Source: Muribaculaceae bacterium
GTDB taxonomy: Bacteria > Bacteroidota > Bacteroidia > Bacteroidales > Muribaculaceae
Direction: 5' to 3'
DNA: 32,825 bases
Assembly (NCBI GenBank): GCA_029057985.1
Contig: JAIDYR010000070.1
Coordinates: forward strand, 21,121-53,945
A program made the translations under genes and the position numbers. The notes under the pieces were generated by a model. The model worked only from the letters and a program-made list of their open reading frames with translations. It did no database searches and had not been told where the DNA came from. Positions 24,169 to 32,790 of the stretch are shown piece by piece. Position 1 is the stretch's first letter; every line of letters starts with the position of its first letter.

Positions 24169-25162
24169 GCATATATCGGTCGTAGGCTACTCCGCTTCCT
24201 CCCAGGCCGCTCTTCTGGTGATAAAGCCCTTCATTCAAGACGTATCCTCCCGCTTCGTTGCATATTCCGAAATCAAAATATGAAGCTTTCGGGAAGAGTG
24301 CCGGATCGATAAGATAGTCAAACAAGCGTGTCAACAATCCGTCTCTGCGCCCTCTTTCAGTTGAGCAAATGTACTGGGCATGAATCACATTGCCACAATC
24401 AAACAGACACACTCCCGCTTCCACTCTCCCTTCTGAATAAATCATGACTATCTTTATCTTTTCAGGGAATCTGCCGACAAGTAACGCCAGTTCTTCTTCC
24501 GTATGCACCGGCCTCACTCCATGGCGCTCCGACAGGCACTCGGTCAGCAGTCGATGAAACTCCGCCACCATATTCCGGCGATCCACTTCGCTATAATCGT
24601 CAGCCGCCATTTTTATCTCCGGCCGGATGATTGCCTCAACGTTCATCGCCCGCTTCAGATTTCTCTTCTGCTGACTGTTGAATCCCGGGTTGTCACGGAA
24701 ATTTATAGCTACCGATATATTACGCTGCGTCAGCTCCGCTCCCTCCCGGAAAAGCGCATAAAGATCTTCCTGAGCAGGCATAGGGGAATATATGAATGGT
24801 ATCGGTTTGTAATCAAGACCCGATATATTCAGGTCGCGGCAATACTCCCTCAGCAGTCGGAAAATTTCAAGCATCTCTCCGGCTTCCGGATGACGCTCGC
24901 CGACTATCCAGCCGCCGTAGGTCAGACCGGAGTGGCTATGCAGAATCCGAGTCCCGTCATCTTCAGTCGTCATATTAGCCGGAAGCAAAGCAATGAGTCG
25001 ATTCTTATCCCATACCATCAATGAATGATCTTCGAAGCGATCGCTGTGATAGTCCATGAAGCCACGGTAAAGAAGGAACGTTGAATTACGGGCACTCGCC
25101 ACAAATTCATCCCATTCTGCTGCCCTCGGCGGCATATAACGCTCTATTCTCAATTGCTTCAT
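24158..25162 (-). CDS. FemAB/GNAT-like acyltransferase
   Basis: I chose ATG 25162 (334 aa, MKQLRIERY) because it overlaps the TGA of the upstream envC-like gene as ATGA; the ATG at 25204 would add 14 residues inside that gene. The fold is the double-GNAT type: PRAAEWDEFVASARNSTFLL, HSHSGLTYGGWIVG, SQQKRNLKRA, and a C-terminal GNAT-like half (AGVCLFDCGNVIHAQYICST, GLLTRLFDYLI, YFDFGICNEAGGY). FemAB proteins add amino acids to peptidoglycan precursors; the related BioF2/CelD group acetylates other targets. Coupling to an LytM cell-wall factor favours an envelope role, but the acyl donor is unknown. Confidence 0.8.
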   Translation of the reverse strand: MKQLRIERYMPPRAAEWDEFVASARNSTFLLYRGFMDYHSDRFEDHSLMVWDKNRLIALLPANMTTEDDGTRILHSHSGLTYGGWIVGERHPEAGEMLEIFRLLREYCRDLNISGLDYKPIPFIYSPMPAQEDLYALFREGAELTQRNISVAINFRDNPGFNSQQKRNLKRAMNVEAIIRPEIKMAADDYSEVDRRNMVAEFHRLLTECLSERHGVRPVHTEEELALLVGRFPEKIKIVMIYSEGRVEAGVCLFDCGNVIHAQYICSTERGRRDGLLTRLFDYLIDPALFPKASYFDFGICNEAGGYVLNEGLYHQKSGLGGSGVAYDRYMLRF

Positions 25163-27015
25163 TTGATCCAACCTGTCGGATTCTGCTTCTCTCTTCCTTT
25201 CCATACCTCGAAGTGCAGGCTGCCATGTCCGGGATCGTCGGGATTTTCTCCTGCCGAACCCAGTCGCTGCCCTTGCTTTACCTTATCGCCAACCTTGACG
25301 GATGCTGAAGCGATATTGCCGTAGACTGTATAGTAATCTCCATGGTTGACAATGATTACTGTCCCGAATCCGGGCACCATATAGACGCCCGAGACGCTAC
25401 CCTGATATACTGCATTTACAGCAGCCCCCTTGCTGACCTCAACGTCAATGCCCGGGTTATCGTAAGTGACATTGGGGAGGTCTGGCAGAGAATGCTTGCC
25501 AAACTTGCCTGTAATACGCCAGGCTCCGCTGACAGGACGGGGCAAAGCTCCGCGCATTCCCGCGAAATCCCCTCCTGAGTTCTGCTTGGGTTCCTGCTTC
25601 GGACTATCCTGACGAGGTTCTTCCTTCTTGGAAGTCGTCTTCTTTGGCTCTTCCTTCTTGGGAGCCTCATTGCGAGGTTTGCGCTGCCGGGCCTCCGCAT
25701 AACTCTTATTGGATTCCTTCTTCGGAGACGTCTCTTTCTTAGGTTCTGTCTTCTTAGGTTCAGTCTTTTTGGGAGTCTCCTTTTTCGGTTCCGTCTTTTT
25801 CGGTTCCGTCTTTTTAGGAGTCTCCTTTTGGGCAGAGGATTCTTTTTTCTTAGCTTCTTCACGCTCGCGTCGGCTTTCAATTTCTTCCTGAGCCTGACGC
25901 TTTCGGGCAGCTTCGGCAGCTTCGCGCTCCTTGCGCTCTTTTTCCGCACGCTCACGCTCGAGTCGCTCTTTCTCCTTTCGTTCGCGTTCGGCACGAGCCG
26001 CTTCTTCCTGCTTACGCTTACGCTCAGCCTCCGCACGACGCTGCTCTTCAAGACGACGCTGCTCTTCAGCTATGACAGCCGCCACCTGATTCTTCAACTG
26101 ATTGACCTCTGCCTGCTTCTTGGCGAGATGAGCCTGAAGCACATCTCCATTAGCTTTCAGATCTGCTATAATGACATCCTGACGGGCCTTTTGCTCGTTG
26201 AGCTTTTTCTGGGCTGTCATCTCGCGATTGAGCATCACATTCTTATCAGATTTGGCTCGCTCAAGATCTTTCCGATTAGCCTTGAGGGCTTCTACTCTGG
26301 CATTGATAGCTTCTGTCTGCCACGTTTTCCATTCGGAAAATTCCTTAAGATAGCGCATTCGGCGTTCAGCCTCGGCCATATTTTTAGCAGAGAAAAGATA
26401 TGCGAATCCGGAATTGCGTTTGCGACTGACACGCATCTTCTTTACCGCTTTCAGATATTCGGTTCGAAGGCGTCCCAATTCACGCTCATCGGCAGCTATC
26501 TTGGATTCGAGATCCGATATTTTTCCGCTGAGTTTCCCTACCTCATTCGATAGCGTCTGCGTCTCTTTCTTCGATATTGCTATTCCGTCTTCAAGACGCG
26601 AGAGTTCATTTAGTCCTTTCTTGACTTCCTCTTCATTTTTGCGGATATCCTCGCGCGTCTTATTAATTTCAGCCTGGGCTGACTGCTGCTGCTTTTTCAG
26701 TTCTTTTGAGGAAGGAGTTGCCGGCTGAGATTGAGTCTTCTGCTTAGAGGCTGCCGGCTTCTGTGAATTCTTACCTTGTTGCTTCTTCTGCGCAGGCTTG
26801 GCAGGAGCAGAGGATTTGGATTTTGATGCGGCAGTCCCGGCAGATTTCTTATTTTTGGAGGTCTGCTCGGAGGATGCAGTTGAAGTGGCCGCCATCAATC
26901 CGGCGCATGGCTGGGCAAGGAATGTGATCGCAAGTAAGGTTGCCACGATCCCTTTTTTATTATATAAAAGGAGTCGGCTGATGGAAGTCTGATATGATGT
27001 CGGAGGCAGTTTCAC
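25159..27015 (-). CDS. EnvC-like murein hydrolase activator (LytM-domain protein)
   Basis: The 618-aa product opens with GTG and an internal-type signal (hydrophobic 23-43). Low-complexity Ser/Lys/Gln follows, then a long coiled coil (~105-380). Next comes a Lys/Glu/Pro repeat region with several KKTEP units (~390-450). A C-terminal LytM/M23 domain starts about residue 495 (WRITGKFGKHSLP). Catalytic positions are degenerate: NPGIDV lacks the first zinc His, YGNIAS has Asn instead of His, and GSLHFEVW keeps only one His of the HxH pair. This pattern fits EnvC, which activates amidases at division rather than cutting peptidoglycan. The next gene's ATG overlaps the stop. Confidence 0.9.
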   Translation of the reverse strand: MKLPPTSYQTSISRLLLYNKKGIVATLLAITFLAQPCAGLMAATSTASSEQTSKNKKSAGTAASKSKSSAPAKPAQKKQQGKNSQKPAASKQKTQSQPATPSSKELKKQQQSAQAEINKTREDIRKNEEEVKKGLNELSRLEDGIAISKKETQTLSNEVGKLSGKISDLESKIAADERELGRLRTEYLKAVKKMRVSRKRNSGFAYLFSAKNMAEAERRMRYLKEFSEWKTWQTEAINARVEALKANRKDLERAKSDKNVMLNREMTAQKKLNEQKARQDVIIADLKANGDVLQAHLAKKQAEVNQLKNQVAAVIAEEQRRLEEQRRAEAERKRKQEEAARAERERKEKERLERERAEKERKEREAAEAARKRQAQEEIESRREREEAKKKESSAQKETPKKTEPKKTEPKKETPKKTEPKKTEPKKETSPKKESNKSYAEARQRKPRNEAPKKEEPKKTTSKKEEPRQDSPKQEPKQNSGGDFAGMRGALPRPVSGAWRITGKFGKHSLPDLPNVTYDNPGIDVEVSKGAAVNAVYQGSVSGVYMVPGFGTVIIVNHGDYYTVYGNIASASVKVGDKVKQGQRLGSAGENPDDPGHGSLHFEVWKGREKQNPTGWIK

Positions 27016-27031
27016 TCTGATGGAAGTAGGT

Positions 27032-27865
27032 TTAGAATCTTAACAACTCACTGATTGAGTTGGTGCGGGTATAATTTCGAAGGTTAAGGCGATCGAAGCC
27101 TTTAGTATTCCATTCTATTTCGACGCCTTCAAAGAAGGCTCCATAGTTTCTTTGGCCCAGAGAGATATTTATGTCTGCGTCAGCTTTATTTTTATCGTAG
27201 ACAACAGCCACACCCATATTCTTGCTGACGCCAAGAAGATCATCCTCTGCCGATTTGGAAGTTGAAGTAGTGTGAGGTTTTCCCTGAGTAGCCATCATTT
27301 CAAGGATGCGTCCCTGAAGATCGGCCGCATAACCGTAATTTACACTTGTCTCCCCTACGTTAAGAGTCGCGCTTATGAGAAATGTATTATCATCCACCTG
27401 ATAAAGATCGACATCTTTGCAATTGGACTTGGAGAGTGTGCCCTCCCCTATGATGGTCACACGTCCGATCAAAATGTCCTGGATATTGGAATGAAGGGTT
27501 GTTGCAAGCTCGCCGTATGCGGCAATATTCATTTGCGCATAACGCTTCTTCATCTTGTTTACGACAGTGATGGCATTGCGGTCAATTTCTATCCTCGCGA
27601 CTTCTCCGACGAGGGGCGCACGGAGCGAAATCAGAGTAAGGGAATCTCTCCGCATGAAGGTCTTGGCCGTAACGCTGACGGGCAACATGTCGGATTTTAC
27701 CTTCGCGCTCCATCCTGCCGTAGTCCAGTTCTTATAGTTTGACGCTATTGAGCCGGCTACGGAAGAAGCTTTCTTGCCGGATAGGAGTTCTTGTGCACCC
27801 GACGGAAAGCTGATAAGAAGCAGAGCTATAATTGTCAGGAAAACTCTCTGTATTCCGCGATTCAT
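27032..27865 (-). CDS. DUF4292-family exported protein
   Basis: ATG 27865 (277 aa) is preferred because it starts at the signal peptide, MNRGIQRVFLTIIALLLISF, ending near SGAQ. The ATG at 27907 would add 14 residues. The body shows DUF4292 features: AKTFMRRDSLTLISLRAPL, GEVARIEIDRNAITVVNKMK and DINISLGQRNYGAFFEGVEI. The fold is expected to be LolA/LppX-like, so it may bind lipid or lipoprotein in the periplasm; that is family inference. It lies in the conserved Bacteroidales order dut-TPR-DUF4292-envC, 83 nt after the TPR gene and 16 nt before the envC-like start. Confidence 0.85.
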   Translation of the reverse strand: MNRGIQRVFLTIIALLLISFPSGAQELLSGKKASSVAGSIASNYKNWTTAGWSAKVKSDMLPVSVTAKTFMRRDSLTLISLRAPLVGEVARIEIDRNAITVVNKMKKRYAQMNIAAYGELATTLHSNIQDILIGRVTIIGEGTLSKSNCKDVDLYQVDDNTFLISATLNVGETSVNYGYAADLQGRILEMMATQGKPHTTSTSKSAEDDLLGVSKNMGVAVVYDKNKADADINISLGQRNYGAFFEGVEIEWNTKGFDRLNLRNYTRTNSISELLRF

Positions 27866-27948
27866 GAAGTTGCTATATTGTAAATTTTCAATTCTCATGA
27901 TTGTCATTACTTGGACTTTCTTTTATAAAAAATGCCCTTATTTAAATC

Positions 27949-29793
27949 CTACTCGAAGAAGAAAGTCTTATGTTTCACCTTACGGCGCAGAATCTCACTT
28001 TTGGGATTAAGCTCGAGAGCTTTCTTCCACGCTTCAAGAGCGGCTTCTGGCTCATGGTTCATGAAAAGGATATCTCCGAGATGCTCGTTGAATTCGGCGT
28101 GTTCGGACTCATCCCCGCTATCTTTTATAAGTTCGAGAGCTTTAAGCTGAATCTCCTTGGCCTGCTTATATTCGCCTTTTCTGAAAAGCACCCAAGCGCG
28201 GGTATCGAGATATGTCGGATAGTCGGGCGCGAGCGTAGTCGCTTTCTTTGACATATCATCAGCTTTCTGAAGTGTCTCTTCGGATAAGTCTTTTCCGTCT
28301 TCAATAAGGAAGTAGGCGTAATTATTAAGAGTCAAAGGAGCGTCTTCGTTAAGCATCAGGGAGTTATCGTAACTTTTGAAGGTTTCGGGCTTGCGTCCGA
28401 GTTTATAGAATACATCTCCGAGTTCCTGATAAAGAGTGGCAAGATGGAAGACTTTTGCAGGATCTATATCTATTGCAAGCGCCTCGAAGTTTATATCTCC
28501 GCCGGGTGTCTGGCCGGGAAAGAATTTTTCAAGAGCAGTAGAGTATATATCGAGAGCTTCTGCCGGCTTGTCGGCTATCATGCAGCTCCCGGCCGCAATC
28601 TCATAAAGCTCGATTTCCGGCTCCGATAATTCTTTCAAGGCCCGCTTGTAATAGTCCATGACTTTGTCATAATCATCCATAAGCAAGGCATAAGTCATTG
28701 CCTGATTCCAATATTTGGAGTTGGTCTTGTCAAGGTCGAGTGCATAATCTACCTCCTCCATCGCCTTCTTATAATTCTTCCGGGCAGCGCTGTAGCGCGC
28801 AGCCAGAGATAAGAGCCGGGGTTCGTGGGGGTATTGATCAAGCAGAGCGGAGAAGAGTGCGTCGCCGCGACTCCAGTCAGACTTGTCATCCACTATTTTT
28901 TGCAGATAGAATGCCAGCACATCATGCTTCATTTCGAAATCCAGATCCTCTGCCATCAGGGCCTCATAAGTCTTTTTATCATAATTGACGCTGTCATTAC
29001 GCATAAGATAATAATCGGCCATCTGCATCTTTATAGATCCTCCTGCGCCCTTTTTAGACATTTCTTCTGCCTTTTTGAAACTCTCCTCTGCCTCGTCGAG
29101 CATCTGAAAGTAAGCTTGCAGCCGGGCCTTGAATGCCATGCTCTTGGGATCGTTGGGATATTTCTCGATCATGCGGTCGGCCTCGGCCAGAGTCCCTAAA
29201 GTGTCGCCTGTTGCAAGTCTCATTCCGGCTTTCCTTACGAAATAAGAGGCGTCTTCTCCCTCGATTCTGGCATATTTATCAAGGGCATCCATAGCCTTAT
29301 CCGGCTCATCTACGTCAAGATAAAGACCCGTGAGGACCTGAAGAATATCGGAATTACCGGGATGATGCTTAAGCAGGCTTTCCATTACGGAGATCGATTC
29401 CTCGAGTTCCTCTGACTCTTCCATCATATTGGAATATAGAAGATTCGGGAAGATATCTCCGGGATACATATCGATAAATTTGCGTGCAATACGCTTGGAT
29501 TCCTGCCGCATTTCCGCGCCGGCAAGGTCTCCGACAGGCATTCCCCAGCGCCGGATACCATATTGAAGGGCTGCCTCGGCATAGGTAGAGTCAGCCTGAT
29601 ATGCCTTCTTGTAAAGTTCAGAGGCCTCAGGTTGCGTCCCTTCTGCATCATATCTTGCTGCGGTCAGATAATAATGACGTGCTTTTTTGCGCGCTTCGGT
29701 AGCAGCCCGGTCGGTCGTCTTAGCCGATAATACCGCCCCTCCTACTGCGACAGCAAGCAGGACAATGAATAGTATTGATTTGCGAATCTGCAT
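27949..29793 (-). CDS. TPR-repeat exported protein
   Basis: The 614-aa protein has an N-terminal signal or anchor (IRKSILFIVLLAVAVGGAVL). It is then almost entirely tetratricopeptide repeats, for example AARYDAEGTQPEASELYKKA, LYLDVDEPDKAMDALDKYA, NYKKAMEEVDYALDLDKTNS and EAALEAWKKALELNPKSEI near the C-terminus. It should be a periplasmic scaffold for protein-protein contacts; partners are unknown. The neighbouring DUF4292 and EnvC-like genes suggest cell-envelope assembly. The start is 26 nt after the dut stop codon. Confidence 0.9.
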   Translation of the reverse strand: MQIRKSILFIVLLAVAVGGAVLSAKTTDRAATEARKKARHYYLTAARYDAEGTQPEASELYKKAYQADSTYAEAALQYGIRRWGMPVGDLAGAEMRQESKRIARKFIDMYPGDIFPNLLYSNMMEESEELEESISVMESLLKHHPGNSDILQVLTGLYLDVDEPDKAMDALDKYARIEGEDASYFVRKAGMRLATGDTLGTLAEADRMIEKYPNDPKSMAFKARLQAYFQMLDEAEESFKKAEEMSKKGAGGSIKMQMADYYLMRNDSVNYDKKTYEALMAEDLDFEMKHDVLAFYLQKIVDDKSDWSRGDALFSALLDQYPHEPRLLSLAARYSAARKNYKKAMEEVDYALDLDKTNSKYWNQAMTYALLMDDYDKVMDYYKRALKELSEPEIELYEIAAGSCMIADKPAEALDIYSTALEKFFPGQTPGGDINFEALAIDIDPAKVFHLATLYQELGDVFYKLGRKPETFKSYDNSLMLNEDAPLTLNNYAYFLIEDGKDLSEETLQKADDMSKKATTLAPDYPTYLDTRAWVLFRKGEYKQAKEIQLKALELIKDSGDESEHAEFNEHLGDILFMNHEPEAALEAWKKALELNPKSEILRRKVKHKTFFFE

Positions 29794-29819
29794 CTCTATG
29801 ATTTATTTTTGGATCGGGA

Positions 29820-30266
29820 TCAATTGGTACCGGTATGCCCGAATGCGCCATCCTCGCGCGCAGTGCGATCAAGACGGTCGGTCAGCTCCCATTCTACTTT
29901 TGTATAGGATTTTATGACCATCTGGCATATCCTTTCCCCATCCTTGATCTCGAAATCATATTCACCGAGATTGATAACTATGACACCGATTTCTCCACGA
30001 TAGTCGGCATCTACAGTGCCGGGGGAGTTGAGTACGGTCAGGCCGTGCTTGAGTGCCAGTCCGGAACGCGGGCGGATCTGACATTCATAACCTTGCGGAA
30101 GCTGCATATAGAGCCCCGTCGGGATCAAACCTCTCTGCCCCGGCTTGAGGGTTATACTCCCTTCGGGCAGGTAGGCGCGCACGTCCATGCCGGCAGCTTC
30201 AAATGTGCCGTAATCCGGAAGCGGATGATGACTCTTGTTGATTATCTTGACTTTTAATCTTTCCAT
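29820..30266 (-). CDS. dut: Deoxyuridine 5'-triphosphate nucleotidohydrolase (dUTPase)
   Basis: The 148-aa trimeric cytosolic enzyme converts dUTP to dUMP and pyrophosphate, keeping uracil out of DNA and feeding dTMP synthesis. All five motifs are visible: AGMDVRA (25-31), PRSGLALKHG (66-75), GTVDADYRGEI (83-93), RICQMV (112-117) and the C-terminal REDGAFGHTG (137-146). The last motif departs slightly from the usual RGxGGFGSTG. It heads the minus-strand envelope operon. Together with dgt, two dNTP-pool enzymes occur in this window, but in separate transcripts. Confidence 0.97.
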   Translation of the reverse strand: MERLKVKIINKSHHPLPDYGTFEAAGMDVRAYLPEGSITLKPGQRGLIPTGLYMQLPQGYECQIRPRSGLALKHGLTVLNSPGTVDADYRGEIGVIVINLGEYDFEIKDGERICQMVIKSYTKVEWELTDRLDRTAREDGAFGHTGTN

Positions 30267-30433
30267 AATGATTCTCTTTATTACTTAAGTAAGTTCCAAA
30301 AATTAAACGATTACTTATTTAATCATCAATCCCAAAGCAACTCTTCTCATCCTCCCGGTTTATAGCGTATGACCATACGGAGACTCTTATCTGCTCTCAG
30401 ATTAATGCCGACTACAAAATTAAACAAAAAAAT

Positions 30434-30470
30434 CGGGATGAATCATCACAATATGCGATAATTCATCCCG
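30434..30470 (-). terminator. Rho-independent terminator of the ferredoxin gene
   Basis: CGGGATGAAT (30434-30443) and ATTCATCCCG (30461-30470) form a perfect 10-bp stem. On the minus strand it is followed by ATTTTTTTG. It lies 45 nt after the ferredoxin stop. The stretch 30267-30433 between it and dut holds no gene or strong motif that I can see. Confidence 0.85.
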
Positions 30471-30514
30471 AAATGTTAATTTTTCTATTTTTGCAGCGTC
30501 GCTACAGGGAAGAT

Positions 30515-30682
30515 TTAACCCTCTGTGATTGCGTCGCTGGGGCAAACAGAAGCGCAGCTGCCGCAGCTGATGCAAGTGTCGGGATCAATCTTATAGATGT
30601 CGCCTGCAGAGATTGCGTCTACGGGACATACAGTCTGGCAAGTGCCGCATGCGATGCAATTGTCGCCAATTACGTAAGCCAT
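30515..30682 (-). CDS. Small 2[4Fe-4S] ferredoxin
   Basis: This 55-aa protein starts MAYVIGDNCIACGTCQTVCP and has two CxxCxxCxxxCP cluster motifs: CIACGTCQTVCP (residues 9-20) and CISCGSCASVCP (residues 38-49). It is a clostridial-type bacterial ferredoxin that carries electrons between cytosolic redox enzymes in anaerobes. Eight cysteines are present, with short spacing, as in the family. It has its own promoter (30761-30792) and terminator (30434-30470), so it is a single-gene unit. Confidence 0.95.
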   Translation of the reverse strand: MAYVIGDNCIACGTCQTVCPVDAISAGDIYKIDPDTCISCGSCASVCPSDAITEG

Positions 30683-30760
30683 AGTTGTAATTATTTTTAT
30701 AAGTTAATATTAATTTGCTTGTTACTCTTCCCGGGCATATCATCCTCGGGATTTCGCGTA

Positions 30761-30792
30761 CAAATTTATTTCAACATATCGATTATGCCAAA
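30761..30792 (-). promoter_or_regulatory. Promoter of the ferredoxin gene (TTTG-N20-TAAATTTG)
   Basis: On the minus strand the -33 TTTG (30792-30789) and the -7 box TAAATTTG (30768-30761), an exact TAnnTTTG, are 20 nt apart. The -7 box ends 78 nt before the start codon, leaving a 5' leader of roughly 70 nt. This is the best promoter match in the window. Confidence 0.75.
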
Positions 30793-30868
30793 TTTTTTGA
30801 CAGTTTTCAACTATAATTTGTAAGGCTTCTAAATATTATTTATAATGATTATAATTTGAAAACTGACC

Positions 30869-31861
30869 TTATCTCTTCTTTCTGACCGTAATGTTGTATA
30901 TTCCGAGACGCAGCAACAGAAGGTGAAGCTTCGCACGCAAAGGGAGCGTTGTCCCGAGCAGCTTGGCAGTCGCCTCAATTTCCGGGATCAGATCTTTGCG
31001 TCCTGCATGTCTTGCCTGAGCAGCGATATGGGATAACTTCATGTCATAATGACCCTTTAGTCTGGAGGCTGAAATACCGTAACCTGATGCTATTCCGGAA
31101 GTTCCCAAGAGTACCCTTCGATAAAAGCTGTATTCTTTTTCGTTCGACAGATTATTGCTGACTGATTCCCCATCAATATAATAACGATAACCGGCAACAG
31201 GAATATATTTCGCATCCCCACCTCTTCCGAGGGCAGCAATAACCGGCACATCCTCAACTCCCATCTCAGGAATCCTTACCAATTCCGGATGAACATCCAA
31301 AGTCTTTGCAAGAGCCGATTTGCGGTATAATGCCGATGATAGGACAAAAGGCAACGTGCGGCGGTTATCAAGGACTCCGATTGTGATCTCTTCTCCGCTG
31401 ATCCTGTCGCGCATCCAGCGCCGACAATCTTCTCTCGAGGAATTTAGACGCGAATGGCGCTTGCCGTCCTTATCTATCGTTAACTCTTCTACATCCGTGA
31501 ATACTACACTCAGAGTCTGATCGCCGTCGAGTATCTCTATCTGCCGTTCGAGTCGGGTATCATCAAGCCATTCATCATCGCCGGCGCAGTCTCCTATATA
31601 TTCTCCCCGACATTCCTGCAAGGCATCAAAATAATTGTCGACGAGACCCCGGTTGGGATGTTCCGGCATCAACCGGACGATATCCGGATACTCTTCAGCA
31701 TATCGGGCCGCAACCCCACGGGTACCATCGGGCGAACAATCGTCGGCTAGGAGAATCTCGAAAGGATAACGGCATCTCTGACGCAACACACTCTCAATCG
31801 CTCGCGCGATCGTCGATTCCTGATTATATGTCAATATGATTATGCTGGCCTTGGGATTCAT
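30869..31861 (-). CDS. Family 2 glycosyltransferase
   Basis: The 330-aa protein has a clear GT2 domain: ASIIILTYNQESTIARAIES, LLADDCSPDGTRGVAARYAE, YIGDCAGDDEWLDD (metal-binding DDE) and RRTLPFVLSSALYRKSAL. It belongs to glycan biosynthesis; donor and acceptor are unknown. Its ATG follows the stop of the upstream glycosyltransferase by one nucleotide, so both are in one operon. It is separate from the plus-strand glycan cluster. Confidence 0.9.
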   Translation of the reverse strand: MNPKASIIILTYNQESTIARAIESVLRQRCRYPFEILLADDCSPDGTRGVAARYAEEYPDIVRLMPEHPNRGLVDNYFDALQECRGEYIGDCAGDDEWLDDTRLERQIEILDGDQTLSVVFTDVEELTIDKDGKRHSRLNSSREDCRRWMRDRISGEEITIGVLDNRRTLPFVLSSALYRKSALAKTLDVHPELVRIPEMGVEDVPVIAALGRGGDAKYIPVAGYRYYIDGESVSNNLSNEKEYSFYRRVLLGTSGIASGYGISASRLKGHYDMKLSHIAAQARHAGRKDLIPEIEATAKLLGTTLPLRAKLHLLLLRLGIYNITVRKKR

Positions 31862-31862
31862 A

Positions 31863-32615
31863 TTAATGAAGATTCAATTTTCGCGCGATAGCGCGCGGCA
31901 CGAAGGAAAAATGGCGGCTTAACGCAATGCACAGACCATAATGCTTCTTCATGATATCAAAACGCTCAAGGAGGGAAGCTTTCTTATTCTTTTCCGTCAT
32001 TCCGTCATCAAGATAGTGGATGACCACGCAATGCAGATTCACACACTTGGCGGGCTCAGTACGGCTGATACATTTTATCGTCCAGTCATAATCGGCTGAA
32101 AACCTATATCCCATATCATACTCCGGGGCCAAATCACGCTTCACGCAAAATGCCTGATGGCAAATCAACATTCCATTGGAGAAGCTATCGACAGTGAGTC
32201 GCTCGGGTACTCTAAGATGACGTTCTCTTACAATCTGCCGATCTTCATTTACTATGAGAGTATCCCCGTAAATAATATCCGGATCATAGTTATCAGAAGC
32301 ATCTGCATACTGACTTAAAGTGACCGGCGACGCAAATGCATCACCTGCATTAAGGAATATTACATATTTACCGCGTGCAAGCCTCAGACCTTTATTCATT
32401 GCATCATACAGACCCTTATCAGGCTCGCTGACAATTCTCAGATCACTGCGTCCTAACCGACGTGCAACGGCGATAGTATCATCCGCAGAAGCTCCGTCTA
32501 CGATGATATGCTCAAAATTCTGATAAGTCTGCGAGCCTACCGACTCCAGAGTAGGAGGCAACGTTGAGGCCGCATTAAAAGTAATTGTAATAATTGAAAA
32601 AAGAGGAGTATCCAT
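31863..32615 (-). CDS. Family 2 glycosyltransferase (WcaA-like)
   Basis: The 250-aa GT2 protein shows FSIITITFNAASTLPPTLES, HIIVDGASADDT, SEPDKGLYDAMNKGLRLARG, a metal-binding FLNAGDAF, ICHQAFCVKRDL and FSADYDWTIKC. The DKGLYDAMNKG stretch is typical of colanic-acid-type (WcaA/WcaE-like) transferases. It is the first gene of a two-gene unit and lies close to the 5S terminator, so its promoter must sit in the ~50 nt between 32616 and the terminator. No exact TAnnTTTG box is visible there. Confidence 0.9.
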   Translation of the reverse strand: MDTPLFSIITITFNAASTLPPTLESVGSQTYQNFEHIIVDGASADDTIAVARRLGRSDLRIVSEPDKGLYDAMNKGLRLARGKYVIFLNAGDAFASPVTLSQYADASDNYDPDIIYGDTLIVNEDRQIVRERHLRVPERLTVDSFSNGMLICHQAFCVKRDLAPEYDMGYRFSADYDWTIKCISRTEPAKCVNLHCVVIHYLDDGMTEKNKKASLLERFDIMKKHYGLCIALSRHFSFVPRAIARKLNLH

Positions 32616-32663
32616 AATAAAACGGATGTATTCAAAAAAAGCAATAAGAAGACGTGAAGCTTT

Positions 32664-32699
32664 ATATAAAAAAAGGCCCGAGCTAAATAACTCGGGCCT
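32664..32699 (-). terminator. Terminator of the 5S rRNA transcript
   Basis: AGGCCCGAG (32674-32682) and CTCGGGCCT (32691-32699) form a perfect 9-bp stem with an 8-nt loop. On the minus strand it is followed by seven T residues and ATATAAAG. It lies directly after the 5S-like 3' end. Confidence 0.9.
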
Positions 32700-32705
32700 C
32701 TTGGT

Positions 32706-32788
32706 TAAGGGGGCGATTACCTACTCTCCCGCTTTCCCAAAATACGACCCATCACCATCGGCGTGATAAGGTTTTAACTCCCGGATAT
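32706..32788 (-). rRNA. rrf: 5S rRNA, 3' portion only (5' ~40-50 nt missing)
   Basis: On the minus strand the sequence GGGAGTTAAAACCTTATCAC then GCCGATGGT, and later GCGGGAGAGTAGGT, match conserved 5S rRNA segments (helix II/III side, loop E and helix IV). The 5' part, with its CATTCCGAAC-type loop and the strand that pairs with the 3' end, is absent. Upstream there is instead a terminator-like hairpin (32794-32818). The gene is therefore truncated and probably not processed to a working 5S. A strong terminator remains downstream. Confidence 0.75.
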
Positions 32789-32790
32789 GA

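Noticed and set aside
25416..26051. 211-aa alternative frame rich in Lys/Arg within the envC-like gene
   Set aside because: It arises from the low-complexity KKTEP and coiled-coil coding repeats read in another frame.
30473..30823. 116-aa plus-strand open frame over the ferredoxin region
   Set aside because: The opposite strand encodes a textbook ferredoxin with its own promoter and terminator.
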